Of a stretch of DNA of 64,000 nt, positions 31,623 through 40,100 are shown piece after piece. The notes below the pieces were generated by a model. It ran no database searches. It worked only from the letters and a program-made list of their open reading frames with translations, and was not told where the DNA came from. Source of the DNA: Acidovorax sp. KKS102 (GTDB lineage: Bacteria; Pseudomonadota; Gammaproteobacteria; Burkholderiales; Burkholderiaceae_C). A program made the position numbers and the translations under genes. The stretch spans positions 4,092,001 through 4,156,000 of the forward strand of contig NC_018708.1 in assembly GCF_000302535.1 (NCBI RefSeq), in the 5' to 3' direction. Within the stretch, counting starts at the first letter, position 1. Each line of letters begins with the position of its first letter.

Positions 31623-31743
31623 GAGAGGCCAACAAAACTCCCCTGGCGTCGTTGTCCCGCCCTTCCCTAGTGCTGGTACTACGGGTACTGCCTGCGGCGG
31701 AACGCCTAGCCAGGGCCGCTTCGCTGAGCTTTGTTAGCCTCTC
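31623..31743. repeat. 121-bp element with 18-bp terminal inverted repeats (MITE-like)
   Basis: Ends GAGAGGCCAACAAAACTC (31623-31640) and GAGCTTTGTTAGCCTCTC (31726-31743) are inverted copies differing at two positions. The interior contains no ORF. It starts directly after the queE stop and fills most of the queE-queD spacer. It could be a miniature mobile element or a structured RNA acting in the operon. Confidence 0.7.
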
Positions 31744-31764
31744 CAAGTCCTTCTAAATCACCGT

Positions 31765-32139
31765 ATGTTGTTCACCATCTCCCAGAGCTTCTTCTTCGAC
31801 GCCGCCCACACCCTGCGCCGCGAGATCGAGGCCGAAGGCAGCCGCCGCGTGCACGGCCACACCTACCATGCCGAAGTGTTCCTGACCGGCCCGCGCGACC
31901 CCGCCACCGGCATGGTGCTGGACCTGGGCCTGCTGCGCCAGGGCCTGGCCGTGGTGCGCGAGCAGCTGGACCACCACATGCTCGACGAGGTGCCCGGCCT
32001 GGGCACGCCGACGCTGGAAAACCTGTGCCTGTTCATCGCCCAGGCACTGCCCACCGACTTGCGCGCCAGCGTGAGCCGCGTGCGCGTGTGGCGCGAGGCA
32101 CTGGGCGACAGCTGCGCGCTGGACTTTACGCAGCCCTGA
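31765..32139 (+). CDS. queD: 6-pyruvoyl-tetrahydropterin synthase/QueD family protein
   Basis: A 124-residue T-fold enzyme of the QueD/PTPS family, expected to make 6-carboxy-tetrahydropterin from dihydroneopterin triphosphate for queuosine synthesis. The zinc ligands His15 (AAHTLRR), His30 and His32 (VHGHTY), the Asp68-His69 pair in QLDHHML and Glu110 are present. The catalytic Cys found four residues before the first His of HGH in E. coli QueD is replaced by Ser26. Its place after queE supports a pathway role, but the changed residue means activity or product may differ. Confidence 0.88.
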   Translation: MLFTISQSFFFDAAHTLRREIEAEGSRRVHGHTYHAEVFLTGPRDPATGMVLDLGLLRQGLAVVREQLDHHMLDEVPGLGTPTLENLCLFIAQALPTDLRASVSRVRVWREALGDSCALDFTQP

Positions 32140-32201
32140 CCGGCCACGGCCCTGCCTCCGGCAGGCACTCCCCCATCCACAGACTTCATTCAAGGAAGCC
32201 G

Positions 32202-32582
32202 ATGTTCCGCACTCTGCTCAAATCCAAGATCCACCGCGTGGCCGTGACCCAGTGCGAGCTGCACAACGAAGGCTCGTGCGCCATCGACGAAGACCTGCTG
32301 GACGCCGCCAACATCGCCGAGAACGAGCAGATCCACATCTGGAACATCAACAACGGCGAGCGTTTTGTCACCTACGCCATCAGGGGCCAGCGCGGCAGCG
32401 GCATGATCTCGGTCAACGGTTCGGCCGCACGCCGCGCGTCCACAGGCGATCTCATCATCATTGCGGCCTTTGCCCAGGTGCACGAAGACCAGGTGGCCAC
32501 ACACCAACCGCAGCTGGTGTTTGTGGACGAGCACAACCGCCAGACCGCACTGCGCCACGCCGTGCCCACCCAGGCCGTCTGA
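32202..32582 (+). CDS. panD: Aspartate 1-decarboxylase
   Basis: A 126-residue pyruvoyl enzyme that makes beta-alanine from L-aspartate for pantothenate synthesis. The self-cleavage site Gly24-Ser25 in NEGSCAID is present, with the catalytic Lys9, His11 and Tyr in FVTYAIRG. The ATG at 32202 follows AAGGAAG. The bioA start lies two bases after its stop, so pantothenate and biotin genes share a transcript here; panB and panC lie about 10 kb further on. Confidence 0.96.
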   Translation: MFRTLLKSKIHRVAVTQCELHNEGSCAIDEDLLDAANIAENEQIHIWNINNGERFVTYAIRGQRGSGMISVNGSAARRASTGDLIIIAAFAQVHEDQVATHQPQLVFVDEHNRQTALRHAVPTQAV

Positions 32583-32584
32583 CC

Positions 32585-33910
32585 ATGCAGCCCACGCACG
32601 ACGGGCTGGTGGCCCGCAGCCTGGCCAGCGTCTGGCACCCCTGCACGCAGATGAAGCGGCACGAGGCGCAGCCGCCCGTGGCCATTGCCCGCGCCCAGGG
32701 CCCGTGGCTCTATGGCACCGCCGGCCAGCGCTATCTGGACGGCATCAGCTCCTGGTGGGTCAACCTGTTCGGCCACAGCCACCCGCACATCCAGGCGGCG
32801 CTGGTGGACCAGCTCGGCCGGCTGGACCATGTGATGCTCGCGGGCTTCACCCATGCGCCCGTGGTGGAGCTGTCAGAACGCCTGGCCGCGCTCACCGGCC
32901 TGGGCCACGCGTTCTACGGCAGCGACGGCGCAGCCGCCACCGAGATTGCGCTCAAGATGAGCGCGCACTACTGGCGCAACACTGGCCGCCCCGCCAAGAG
33001 CCGTTTCGTGGGCCTGGCAGGCGGCTACCACGGCGAAACCGTGGGCGCGCTGGCCGTGACCGACATCGCGATCTTCCGCGAGGCCTATGCCCCGCTGGTG
33101 CGCCTGGCCGACACCGTTCCCAGCCCCGATGCACGCGGCGCAGCCCCGGGCGAAACCGCACAGGACGTGGCCCGGCGCGCCGCCGCCGCGCTGCAAGCCT
33201 GGCTGCAAGAACACCACACCACCACGGCCGCACTCATCGTCGAACCCCTGGTGCAGTGCGCCGCCGGCATGGCACTGCACGACCCCGAATACCTGTGCCT
33301 GGCGCGCGCACTGTGCGACCGCTACGAGGTCCACTTGGTGGTCGATGAAATCGCCGTGGGCTTTGGCCGCACGGGCACGATGTTCGCGCACCAGCAGGCA
33401 GGCATCCGGCCGGATTTCATTTGCCTGTCCAAAGGCCTCACGGGCGGCACGCTGCCCCTGTCGGCCGTGCTGACGACGGACGCGGTGTACGCCGCGTTCT
33501 ACGATGACGACGTGGCGCGCGGCTTTCTGCATTCGCACTCGTACACCGGCAACCCGCTGGCCTGCCGCGCAGCGCTGGCCACGCTGGAACTGTTTGAGCA
33601 GCTGGATGCGCTGAACGCCAACAGGGCGCTGGCGCAGCGCATCGACGCTGCCTGCGCATCGCTCAACCAGCACCCACGCGTGCGGCATGCACGCCGCATC
33701 GGAATGATCTGGGCCTGGGATGTGGACACACCCCTGCCCGACTTTGCGCGCCGCTACCACCAGCACGCCATGGCGCGGGGACTGGTGCTGCGGCCGATTG
33801 GGAAAACGCTGTACGCCATGCCGCCCTATGCGCTCGACGACGAGGCGGTGCAATGCCTGGCCCATGGCGCGCTGGATGCACTGAACGCCACCCTGCAGGA
33901 GGAAAGTTGA
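32585..33910 (+). CDS. bioA: Adenosylmethionine-8-amino-7-oxononanoate aminotransferase
   Basis: A 441-residue class III PLP aminotransferase that converts KAPA to DAPA using S-adenosylmethionine as amino donor. Recognised by the opening VWHPCTQMKRHE, DGISSWWVNLFGHSHP, the PLP-binding segments GSDGAAATEIALKMS and VDEIAVGFGRTG, and the Schiff-base Lys in CLSKGLTGG. Starts two bases after panD and its stop overlaps the bioD start (TGATG), indicating a tightly coupled panD-bioA-bioD-bioF unit. Confidence 0.97.
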   Translation: MQPTHDGLVARSLASVWHPCTQMKRHEAQPPVAIARAQGPWLYGTAGQRYLDGISSWWVNLFGHSHPHIQAALVDQLGRLDHVMLAGFTHAPVVELSERLAALTGLGHAFYGSDGAAATEIALKMSAHYWRNTGRPAKSRFVGLAGGYHGETVGALAVTDIAIFREAYAPLVRLADTVPSPDARGAAPGETAQDVARRAAAALQAWLQEHHTTTAALIVEPLVQCAAGMALHDPEYLCLARALCDRYEVHLVVDEIAVGFGRTGTMFAHQQAGIRPDFICLSKGLTGGTLPLSAVLTTDAVYAAFYDDDVARGFLHSHSYTGNPLACRAALATLELFEQLDALNANRALAQRIDAACASLNQHPRVRHARRIGMIWAWDVDTPLPDFARRYHQHAMARGLVLRPIGKTLYAMPPYALDDEAVQCLAHGALDALNATLQEES

Positions 33911-34581
33911 TGATGGGATGTTTTGTGACCGGCACCGATACCGGTGTCGGCAAGACGCTGGTGTCCGCCGGGCTGCTGCACGCGCTGGCGCGCCACCACC
34001 GCCGCGTGGTGGGCATGAAGCCTGTGGCGGCTGGCCTGGTGCCCTGGGGGGACGACTGGGCCAGTGAAGACGCGATCGCACTGCGCTCGGCCTCCACCCT
34101 GGCCGTGCCGCCAGCGCTGGACAACCCCGTGCTGCTGCCCGACCCGCTCTCGCCCCACATCGCTGCGGCGCGGGCGGGCGTGCAGATCGACATCACCGCC
34201 ATCGTGCGCAGCTACCAGGCGCTCGCCGCCCAGGCGGATGCCGTGGTGGTAGAGGGAGCAGGCGGCTTTCATGTGCCGCTCACCGACACACTCACGGGCG
34301 CCGACCTCGCCCAGGCCCTGGCGCTGCCCGTGGTGCTGGTGGTGGGCCTGCGCCTGGGCTGCCTGAACCACGCCCTGCTCACGGCCGAGGCCATCCGCGC
34401 GCGCGGCCTCACGCTGGCGGGCTGGGTGGCCAACCGCGTGGACCCCGACATGGAGGCGGTGGAAGACAACATCGCCTACCTGCGAGCACGGCTGAATGCA
34501 CCACTGCTGGCCGATGTGCCGTACCAGGAACTGCCGGAACCCGGCAGCCTGGTGTTTGATCTGCCGAAGGACTGGCGATGA
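33910..34581 (+). CDS. bioD: Dethiobiotin synthetase
   Basis: A 223-residue P-loop ATPase that closes the ureido ring of dethiobiotin from DAPA, CO2 and ATP. The P-loop GTDTGVGKT lies at residues 7-15, with the substrate-binding MKPVAAG and the [10 protein letters not shown] segments. A strong AGGAGG site seven bases before the ATG at 33910, inside the end of bioA, supports this start; the next codon is also ATG and could be used instead. The bioF ATG overlaps its stop. Confidence 0.96.
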   Translation: MMGCFVTGTDTGVGKTLVSAGLLHALARHHRRVVGMKPVAAGLVPWGDDWASEDAIALRSASTLAVPPALDNPVLLPDPLSPHIAAARAGVQIDITAIVRSYQALAAQADAVVVEGAGGFHVPLTDTLTGADLAQALALPVVLVVGLRLGCLNHALLTAEAIRARGLTLAGWVANRVDPDMEAVEDNIAYLRARLNAPLLADVPYQELPEPGSLVFDLPKDWR

Positions 34582-35798
34582 CGGCCCCCACCGCGCCACA
34601 AGCGTCCTGGCTCGACGAGATCCCTGCGCGGCTGGCCGACATCGAACGCGCCCACCTGCTGCGCCGCCGTCGTGTGGTGGAGCCCGCAGGCGGCGCCCGC
34701 CTGCGGGTGGACGGCCAGCCCATGCTGGCCTTTTGCAGCAACGACTACCTGGGCCTGGCCAGCCACCCTGCACTGGCCCAGGCCGCGTGCGAGGCCACTG
34801 CGCGTTTTGGCGTGGGCTCTGGCGGATCGCCCCTGGTCAGCGGCCACAGCGCCGCCAACGATGCGCTGGAGCACGACCTGGCCGCCTACGTGCAACTGCC
34901 CCGCGCGCTGTACTTCTATGCGGGCTATGCCACCAACACCGGCATCATCCCGGCGCTGGTGGGCGATGGCGATGCGCTGTTCTCCGACGCGCTCAACCAC
35001 GCCTGCCTGATCGACGGTGCCCGCCTGTCGCGCGCCACCATCCACCGCTATCCACATGCCGACCTGGCTGCGCTGGAAGCCCAACTCGGCGCCAGCCCTG
35101 CGCGGCGCAAGCTGGTCATCAGCGACGCCGTGTTCAGCATGGACGGCGACCTGATCGACATCCCGGCCCTGCTGGCGCTGTGCGAGCGTTATGACGCCCT
35201 GCTGCTGCTGGACGATGCCCACGGCTTTGGCGTGCTGGGGCCTCAGGGGCGCGGCAGTCTGGCACAGGCCGGGCTAACAGGGCCCAATGCCTCGCGCCGC
35301 GTGCTGTACATGGCCACACTGGGCAAGGCAGCGGGCGTGGCCGGTGCGTTTGTGGCGGGGGATGCCGCGCTCGTCGAATGGCTGCTGCAGAAAACGCGCA
35401 CCTACATCTTTGCCACCGCTGCCCCGCCGCTGCTGGCGAGCGCGCTGCGCCAGAGCCTGCATCTCATGGAGGCGGCCGACGACCGGCGCGCGCACCTGGA
35501 CGGACTCATCGCACAGCTGCGCCAGGGCCTGGCCACACTGCCTGCCCCCCTGGGCTGGCACCTGCTGCCCTCGCGCACGCCGGTGCAGGCGCTGATCATT
35601 GGCAGCAATGAAGCCGCGCTGGCGGTGATGGAAGGCCTGCGCGCCCAAGGCCTGTGGGTGCCTGCCATCCGCCCGCCCACCGTGCCGACAGGCACGGCGC
35701 GGCTGCGCATTGCGCTGTCGGCCGCGCACACCACCGACGACGTTGCGCAGTTGATAGAGGCGCTGCATGCGCTGGCAATGCAGTCACTCAACCGCTGA
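34578..35798 (+). CDS. bioF: 8-amino-7-oxononanoate synthase
   Basis: A 406-residue alpha-oxoamine synthase that condenses pimeloyl-ACP or pimeloyl-CoA with alanine. Landmarks are [25 protein letters not shown], the PLP pocket [10 protein letters not shown] and [13 protein letters not shown], and the Schiff-base Lys in [12 protein letters not shown]. The order panD-bioA-bioD-bioF ends here; no bioB or bioC is present in the window, so those steps must be encoded elsewhere. ATGA overlap with bioD. Confidence 0.96.
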   Translation: MTAPTAPQASWLDEIPARLADIERAHLLRRRRVVEPAGGARLRVDGQPMLAFCSNDYLGLASHPALAQAACEATARFGVGSGGSPLVSGHSAANDALEHDLAAYVQLPRALYFYAGYATNTGIIPALVGDGDALFSDALNHACLIDGARLSRATIHRYPHADLAALEAQLGASPARRKLVISDAVFSMDGDLIDIPALLALCERYDALLLLDDAHGFGVLGPQGRGSLAQAGLTGPNASRRVLYMATLGKAAGVAGAFVAGDAALVEWLLQKTRTYIFATAAPPLLASALRQSLHLMEAADDRRAHLDGLIAQLRQGLATLPAPLGWHLLPSRTPVQALIIGSNEAALAVMEGLRAQGLWVPAIRPPTVPTGTARLRIALSAAHTTDDVAQLIEALHALAMQSLNR

Positions 35799-35874
35799 TG
35801 CACCGCAGTACCATGCACAGCCCAGGCCACCTCCCCACGCAGGCCCCTTCTTATCCCTTCAGCGAGACGATTCC

Positions 35875-36234
35875 ATGCCCCACCTGACCATCGAATACTC
35901 GGCCAATCTGCCCCACTACCCCGAAGCCGAAACGCTGACCGCCCTCAACGCCGCCCTGTGCGCCCATCCCCAGGTGCAGGACGAGGCGGACCTGAAGACT
36001 CGCTTCATCGTGGCCGACAGCTTCGAGATCGGCATTGCGCCCGCCAACCGCGCCTTTGTGCATGCCCAGTTGCGCTTGCTCGCCGGGCGCACACCCGAGG
36101 CCAAGAAAGAGCTGTCTGACCTCATTGCCGCCGTGCTGCGCGAACGCACGCCCCGGCCGCAGGGCGTGCTGGTGCAGCTGAGTGTGGAGATCGTCGATAT
36201 GGACCGGGGTTCGTACGCCAAAGAACGGCTCTGA
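35875..36234 (+). CDS. 5-carboxymethyl-2-hydroxymuconate delta-isomerase family protein
   Basis: A 119-residue tautomerase-superfamily protein. After Met removal the N terminus is Pro (PHLTIEYSANL), the general base of this superfamily. The core agrees with CHMI, the isomerase of homoprotocatechuate (meta-cleavage) degradation: RFIVADSFEIG, the AFVHAQLRLLAGR helix and VLVQLSVEIVDMD. No other aromatic degradation gene is near, so this may be a stand-alone paralogue with a different substrate. ATG at 35875, 76 bases after bioF. Confidence 0.85.
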   Translation: MPHLTIEYSANLPHYPEAETLTALNAALCAHPQVQDEADLKTRFIVADSFEIGIAPANRAFVHAQLRLLAGRTPEAKKELSDLIAAVLRERTPRPQGVLVQLSVEIVDMDRGSYAKERL

Positions 36235-36255
36235 CGCGGCCCCCGCTCACCGGAC

Positions 36256-36543
36256 TCAGGCCCCGTCGCCTGCGTTGCCGGTGATGGGCAGCACGATGCC
36301 CGTGATGTAGCTGGAGCAACAAGGCGCCGCCAGGAACACGTAGGCGGGCGAGATTTCCTCGGGTTGCGCCGGGCGGCCCAGGTGCGTTATGACGCCAACC
36401 TTTTCCAACTCTTCGGCCGGGCGGTCCGCCGGGATCAGCGGTGCCCACACCGGCCCCGGCGCCACCGCATTCACGCGAATGCCCCGGTCGGCCAGGTTGT
36501 GCGCCAGCGCCTTGGTAAAGGCATGGATCGCGCCCTTGGTGGC
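36256..36543 (-). pseudogene. 3' remnant of a short-chain dehydrogenase/reductase gene
   Basis: The frame reads ATKGAIHAFTKALAHNLADR, then RVNAVAPGPVWAPLIPAD and, near the end, SSYITGIVLPITGNAG, which is the C-terminal third of an SDR (YghA-like group). Homology stops abruptly at about 36543, just inside the YxxxK active-site motif: the Lys is kept, the Tyr and the whole Rossmann fold are missing. The sequence upstream is unrelated and soon reaches an in-frame stop (36568-36570). An ATG at 36474 could still start a 72-residue peptide, but a functional enzyme is impossible. Confidence 0.8.
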
Positions 36544-36683
36544 CGGGAGCGAAGGGGACGGATGCGGTCACGGCGGCATGTCTTTCTGCCGACAGGGGGC
36601 TCCAGGTCAACCGGAGCCAAAAAAGGGGCGCCTGGGCTTCGAGGCCAGTGCGCCCACGGTGGTACGGACGGCGAGTTCAACGA

Positions 36684-36717
36684 CCGGGCCGGGGCAGTAC
36701 ACACTGCCCCGGCCCGG
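36684..36717. repeat. Long perfect hairpin after the disordered-protein gene
   Basis: Fifteen-bp perfect arms CCGGGCCGGGGCAGT and ACTGCCCCGGCCCGG around a 4-base loop. It lies 22 bases after the stop of the minus-strand gene ending at 36739. There is no T run on either side, so it is not a standard intrinsic terminator, though it may protect the 3' end of that mRNA. Confidence 0.75.
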
Positions 36718-36738
36718 CCACTTCAGTCGCAGCAACGG

Positions 36739-37488
36739 TCAGCTGGCATCCTTGGACTTTCCGGTATTGCCCTGGTTGCCGCCAGACGCAGTGCTGGATG
36801 CGCTCTGGGAGCCCGCGCCTTTCTGGTTCTGCTGGCCGGGCTGCTGCTGACCCGAACTGCCGCTGGTGCGGCTGGAGCGCCACTGGCTGAAGTCATCCGA
36901 AAACTTCTGGTAGCGCTCCTTGCGCCAGCTGTCGTAGTCGTCATCCAGCATGCGCAGTTGCTCGTCGCGCCACTGCTGGTAGTCGGGATCGCGATGGCCG
37001 CGGTTCTGTTGGGCAGGCGATGCATTGCGGGTGAAGCCGTAGGCGTTGCCATAGCCACCCTGGCCGCGTTCATCATCGCGATAGGGCGAGGCAAAGCGCC
37101 CTTCGTCATCGCGATAGCCTTGGCTGTCATACGGGGCGCCCCATGCCTGGTATTGACGGCCTGGGCCGTTGGCGTAGCCCGGGCGGTCCTGAGATCCATA
37201 CGAGCCAAAGCCTTCGCGCCCCGAGCGTGGGTAGCCCTGCGATTCGCCACGGCTGCGGTTCAGGCCGTATTGGCCATAACGTTCCTGGCCGTAGCGTTCT
37301 TGCTCATAGCGGTCGCTGCGGTCATTGCGGTTCTCGAACCCCTGCCGGTAACCGCCAGGGCTGCTGCCGCGATGGTCTTCGCTGCCGTAGCCCTGGTGGT
37401 CACCGCGCTCGTTAAAGCGCATGTCGTCGGCATCGCGGCCCATGCCATGGCGGGAAAAGTTGCTGTCGTCGCTGTCTCTGTAGCCCAT
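36739..37488 (-). CDS. Arg/Tyr/Gly/Gln-rich disordered protein, unknown function
   Basis: A 249-residue hydrophilic protein without signal or membrane segment. The first two thirds are rich in Arg, Gly, Asp, Tyr, Gln and Ser with repeats such as RYGQ and EQERYGQERYGQYG. Residues about 168-206 form a single likely structured, highly charged segment (DPDYQQWRDEQ, DDDYDSWRKERY, DFSQWRSSR) in which W-R/K units recur. The tail is Gln/Gly/Ser/Lys-rich. The ATG at 37488 follows AAGGAGAACACC. The composition suggests an intrinsically disordered, perhaps nucleic-acid-binding or desiccation/stress protein; this is inference. A similar disordered gene follows upstream on the same strand. Confidence 0.7.
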   Translation of the reverse strand: MGYRDSDDSNFSRHGMGRDADDMRFNERGDHQGYGSEDHRGSSPGGYRQGFENRNDRSDRYEQERYGQERYGQYGLNRSRGESQGYPRSGREGFGSYGSQDRPGYANGPGRQYQAWGAPYDSQGYRDDEGRFASPYRDDERGQGGYGNAYGFTRNASPAQQNRGHRDPDYQQWRDEQLRMLDDDYDSWRKERYQKFSDDFSQWRSSRTSGSSGQQQPGQQNQKGAGSQSASSTASGGNQGNTGKSKDAS

Positions 37489-37584
37489 GGTGTTCTCCTT
37501 GCGGTCAATGGGAAAGTCAAAAAATCAAAGTGAATGGGGAGGGAAAGGTGCGGCTGGCCACATGCTGTTGCGGCCTGCCCGGTT

Positions 37585-37785
37585 TCACGGCTGGCTCTTG
37601 TGCGAGTCGCGGCTGCCTTGCTGCTTTTGGTCGCGGCCCTGGGCATGAGTGTCCGCGTCGTTGCGGGCGCCTTGCTGGCGGTTGCTGTGGCTGCCCGTGC
37701 TCTGCTCGGCCTGCTGCTGCCCGGCGGGCGACTGGCGCTGAGACGAGGGGGTGTTGTGCTGGTTCTGCGGGTTGTGCTGAGACAT
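37585..37785 (-). CDS. Small Gln/Ser/Asn-rich disordered protein
   Basis: A 66-residue, extremely hydrophilic protein made almost only of Gln, Ser, Asn, His, Arg, Asp and Gly. It begins MSQHNPQNQHNTPSSQ and ends with alternating Lys/Gln/Ser/Asp/Arg. The ATG at 37785 has GGAG six to seven bases upstream, which argues for real translation. It lies upstream of, and on the same strand as, the larger disordered protein (97 bases between). No family is recognised; a stress-type role is a guess from composition. Confidence 0.6.
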   Translation of the reverse strand: MSQHNPQNQHNTPSSQRQSPAGQQQAEQSTGSHSNRQQGARNDADTHAQGRDQKQQGSRDSHKSQP

Positions 37786-38159
37786 GGTGGCTCCTGTCGA
37801 AAGGGTTGAACAAAGGTTGCACACAAAGCGTTGAAACGCGTCTTGTGTGGGTTCATGTTCGTGGGGGCCCGCAGCGCTTTTTGTAGGCCGTGTCCTATAG
37901 GCCTGTGGGCCGGGCGCAATGCGGTGTAAGCAAGCGCACAGGAGGTAGCGGGATGCAAGGGGCGCATCGGCCCAGCCGAAGCCACAGGCCTCGCAAGACG
38001 CAGCTGTCAGAACGAGCGGGCAACATGGCAGCGCCCACAGACCCGACAAGGAGCGTCACATCCTGATGCACAGGATGCGGGTTGGAACGGCTAAGGCCAC
38101 GACCGCCAGGCGCCGTGGGCACCTGCTTGCCAACAGGGAGATAGAGGGAAAAGGGCTCG
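37786..38159. other. Intergenic region
   Basis: About 370 bases between the small disordered-protein gene and the end of the pabB-pabC gene. It probably includes the promoter of the disordered-protein genes, with GTTGAACAAAGG and similar words near 37801-37815, but I see no convincing gene, RNA or repeat in it. Confidence 0.3.
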
Positions 38160-40025
38160 CTACGCGTCCAGCGTGGCGTCCAGCCAGCCGCGCAGGCTGT
38201 TGATGAACGCCCAGCCTTGCACGCGGGGAATGTCGGCCACGCGCAGCACGGCCTCCACCACGTGGCCGTCCTGCAGTGCGACGGCGCGGCCCACGCCGGG
38301 CAGCAGGCCGCAGGACAGGGGCGGCGTCACCCAGCGCCCATCGATGAGCGCGGCGATGTTGCCAAAGGTGCCTTCGGTGATCTCGCCTGCCTCGTTCCAC
38401 AGCACCGTGTCGAACACGCCGGGGGTGGTGGGTGCAAACGCCGCGTAGTGCGCGCGCCGCGTGGTCTTGTAGCGCACAAACTCGCTGTGTGCGGCCGCAA
38501 AGGGGCGCAGCGCCAGTTGCAGGCGCACAGGCACTGCCGTGGTCTGCAGCGCAAAGGCCTCGGCGCGTGCGCTGCCGTCCGCCGCCAGCAGCAGGCGCAC
38601 CCGCCAGTCGCCATCGCGGTGTTGCAGGGCGGCAATCTGCAGCTCCTGGCGCACCGCGTGGGCGTTGAACGCAAATCCGAAATGCGCAGCCGCCTCGCCC
38701 ATTCGGCGCACATGCTGGTCAGCGTGCACGAATTTGCCGTGGTGCAAGCCCAGGGTTTCGAGCACCTCGAACGGAGCGCTGGCCCGCTCGACAAAGGCGC
38801 GCTTGTGGTGCCACTCGGCCCATTCGGCGCCCGCCTCGGCACCGGAGGTGATGCCGCTGCCAATGCCGCAGGTGGCCTCGGCCACGGCGGGGGAGGCATC
38901 CGTACCCGTACCCGTACCCGTACCCGAACCCACACCCACACCCACACCCGAACCCACGCCACGCAGCACCACGGTGCGGATGGGCACGTTGAAGGTGGCC
39001 GCCACCGGGTGCAGGCCGTCCGGCCCCGCAGAGCCGCCCGGCCGCACCACGCCCACCGCGCCGCAATAGACGCCGCGTGGCGCGGGCTCCAGCGCGCGGA
39101 TCATCTGCATGGCGCGCACCTTGGGCGCCCCCGTGACGGAGCCACAAGGGAACAGCGCCGCAAACACATCCGTCAGCGTGGTGCCGGGCCGCGTGTGCGC
39201 CGTCACGTCCGAGGTCATCTGCCACACCGTGGGCAAGGCCTGCGTGGCAAACAGCGCAGGCACCTGCACGCTGTGCGGTAGCGCAATGCGCGACATGTCG
39301 TTGCGCAGCAGGTCCACGATCATCACGTTCTCGGCACGCTCCTTGGGCGCCGTGCGCAGGTGCTCGGCCTGCTGCGCGTCCTGCTCGGGGGTGGCGCCAC
39401 GCGGGGCCGTACCCTTCATCGGGCGGGCCAGCAGGGTGCCGCCTTCCGGCGCGTCCAGCCAGTCAAAAAACAGCTCGGGCGACACCGACAGCACTTGCTC
39501 GTCACCCGCCTGCAGGTAAGCGGCATAGCCCCCGGGCTGCGCGCGCAGCAACGCAGCAAACAGGGCCTGCGGCGAGCCCTGCAACGTGCCGCGAAAGGGC
39601 GCGGTGTAGTTGACCTGGTACAGCTCGCCCGCCGCGATGGCCTGCTGGATCTGCGCCAGTGCGGCGTCAAACGCCTCGCGCTCGGGGCTGTCGTCCCACA
39701 CCACCTGCGCAGGGGTTGCTGCCGCCGCATCCGCCGCGTCGTCGGTCCCGGGTTGGGGCGCGTCGTACACGGCAAACCAGGCCAGCGGGCCGTCGGCCGC
39801 ATGGGTCTGCAATGCGGCATCGAAGGCCGGGGCGGCCTCGTAGCGCACATGGCCCACGCACCAGCGTCCTTGCTGTGCGGCGGCAAACACGGCGTCGAGC
39901 ACACCGCGCACCTCGTGCTGTGCCTGGGCCACCAGCACCTCGCGCGGGGCCTCAAACCGGTGGCGCAGGCGCGCGGCGCCTGCGCTCAGCGGCTGGGTGA
40001 AGTCAATGTGGCAACTAGAAGTCAA
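38160..40025 (-). CDS. pabB: Fused aminodeoxychorismate synthase component I and aminodeoxychorismate lyase
   Basis: A 621-residue bifunctional protein for p-aminobenzoate (folate) synthesis. The N-terminal part (about 1-350) is the chorismate-binding PabB domain: GELYQVNYTAPF, LSVSPELFF, RPMKGTAPRG, ENVMIVDLLRNDMSRI and the FPCGSVTGAPKVRAM motif. The C-terminal part (about 400-621) is a PabC-like class IV PLP fold with LETLGLHHGKF and EAGEITEGTFGNI. The domains are joined by a Gly/Val/Ser/Thr linker encoded by hexanucleotide repeats. The only start that keeps the family N terminus (xxIDF) is a TTG at 40025; no ribosome binding site is evident, so translation start is uncertain. Confidence 0.9.
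   Translation of the reverse strand: MTSSCHIDFTQPLSAGAARLRHRFEAPREVLVAQAQHEVRGVLDAVFAAAQQGRWCVGHVRYEAAPAFDAALQTHAADGPLAWFAVYDAPQPGTDDAADAAAATPAQVVWDDSPEREAFDAALAQIQQAIAAGELYQVNYTAPFRGTLQGSPQALFAALLRAQPGGYAAYLQAGDEQVLSVSPELFFDWLDAPEGGTLLARPMKGTAPRGATPEQDAQQAEHLRTAPKERAENVMIVDLLRNDMSRIALPHSVQVPALFATQALPTVWQMTSDVTAHTRPGTTLTDVFAALFPCGSVTGAPKVRAMQMIRALEPAPRGVYCGAVGVVRPGGSAGPDGLHPVAATFNVPIRTVVLRGVGSGVGVGVGSGTGTGTGTDASPAVAEATCGIGSGITSGAEAGAEWAEWHHKRAFVERASAPFEVLETLGLHHGKFVHADQHVRRMGEAAAHFGFAFNAHAVRQELQIAALQHRDGDWRVRLLLAADGSARAEAFALQTTAVPVRLQLALRPFAAAHSEFVRYKTTRRAHYAAFAPTTPGVFDTVLWNEAGEITEGTFGNIAALIDGRWVTPPLSCGLLPGVGRAVALQDGHVVEAVLRVADIPRVQGWAFINSLRGWLDATLDA
38900..38957. repeat. Hexanucleotide tandem repeats in pabB-pabC linker
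   Basis: Tandem CCCGTA units (about four) followed by CCCACA/CCCGAA units on the plus strand, encoding alternating Gly-Thr and Gly-Val/Ser residues. Because the unit is six bases, length changes would alter only linker length, not the frame. Confidence 0.9.
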
Positions 40026-40050
40026 AGCAGGCGGAGGCGTTAGTGGATCA

Positions 40051-40078
40051 TGCGCCTGTAGCTATCAAAACATGAGCA
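40051..40078 (+). repeat. Short copy of the dispersed repeat upstream of pabB-pabC
   Basis: TGCGCCTGTAGCTATCAAAA followed by CATGAGCA resembles the GCGC-TAGCTAT part of the dispersed repeat family. It occupies the spacer between nadA and the start of the pabB-pabC fusion gene. Confidence 0.55.
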
Positions 40079-40100
40079 AACATCAACGCGTCGTGCGCAC

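Noticed and set aside
31640-31764. preQ1 riboswitch before queD
   Set aside because: The spacer has no recognisable preQ1 aptamer (no A-rich tail with a C-rich loop pairing); it is taken up by the inverted-repeat element.
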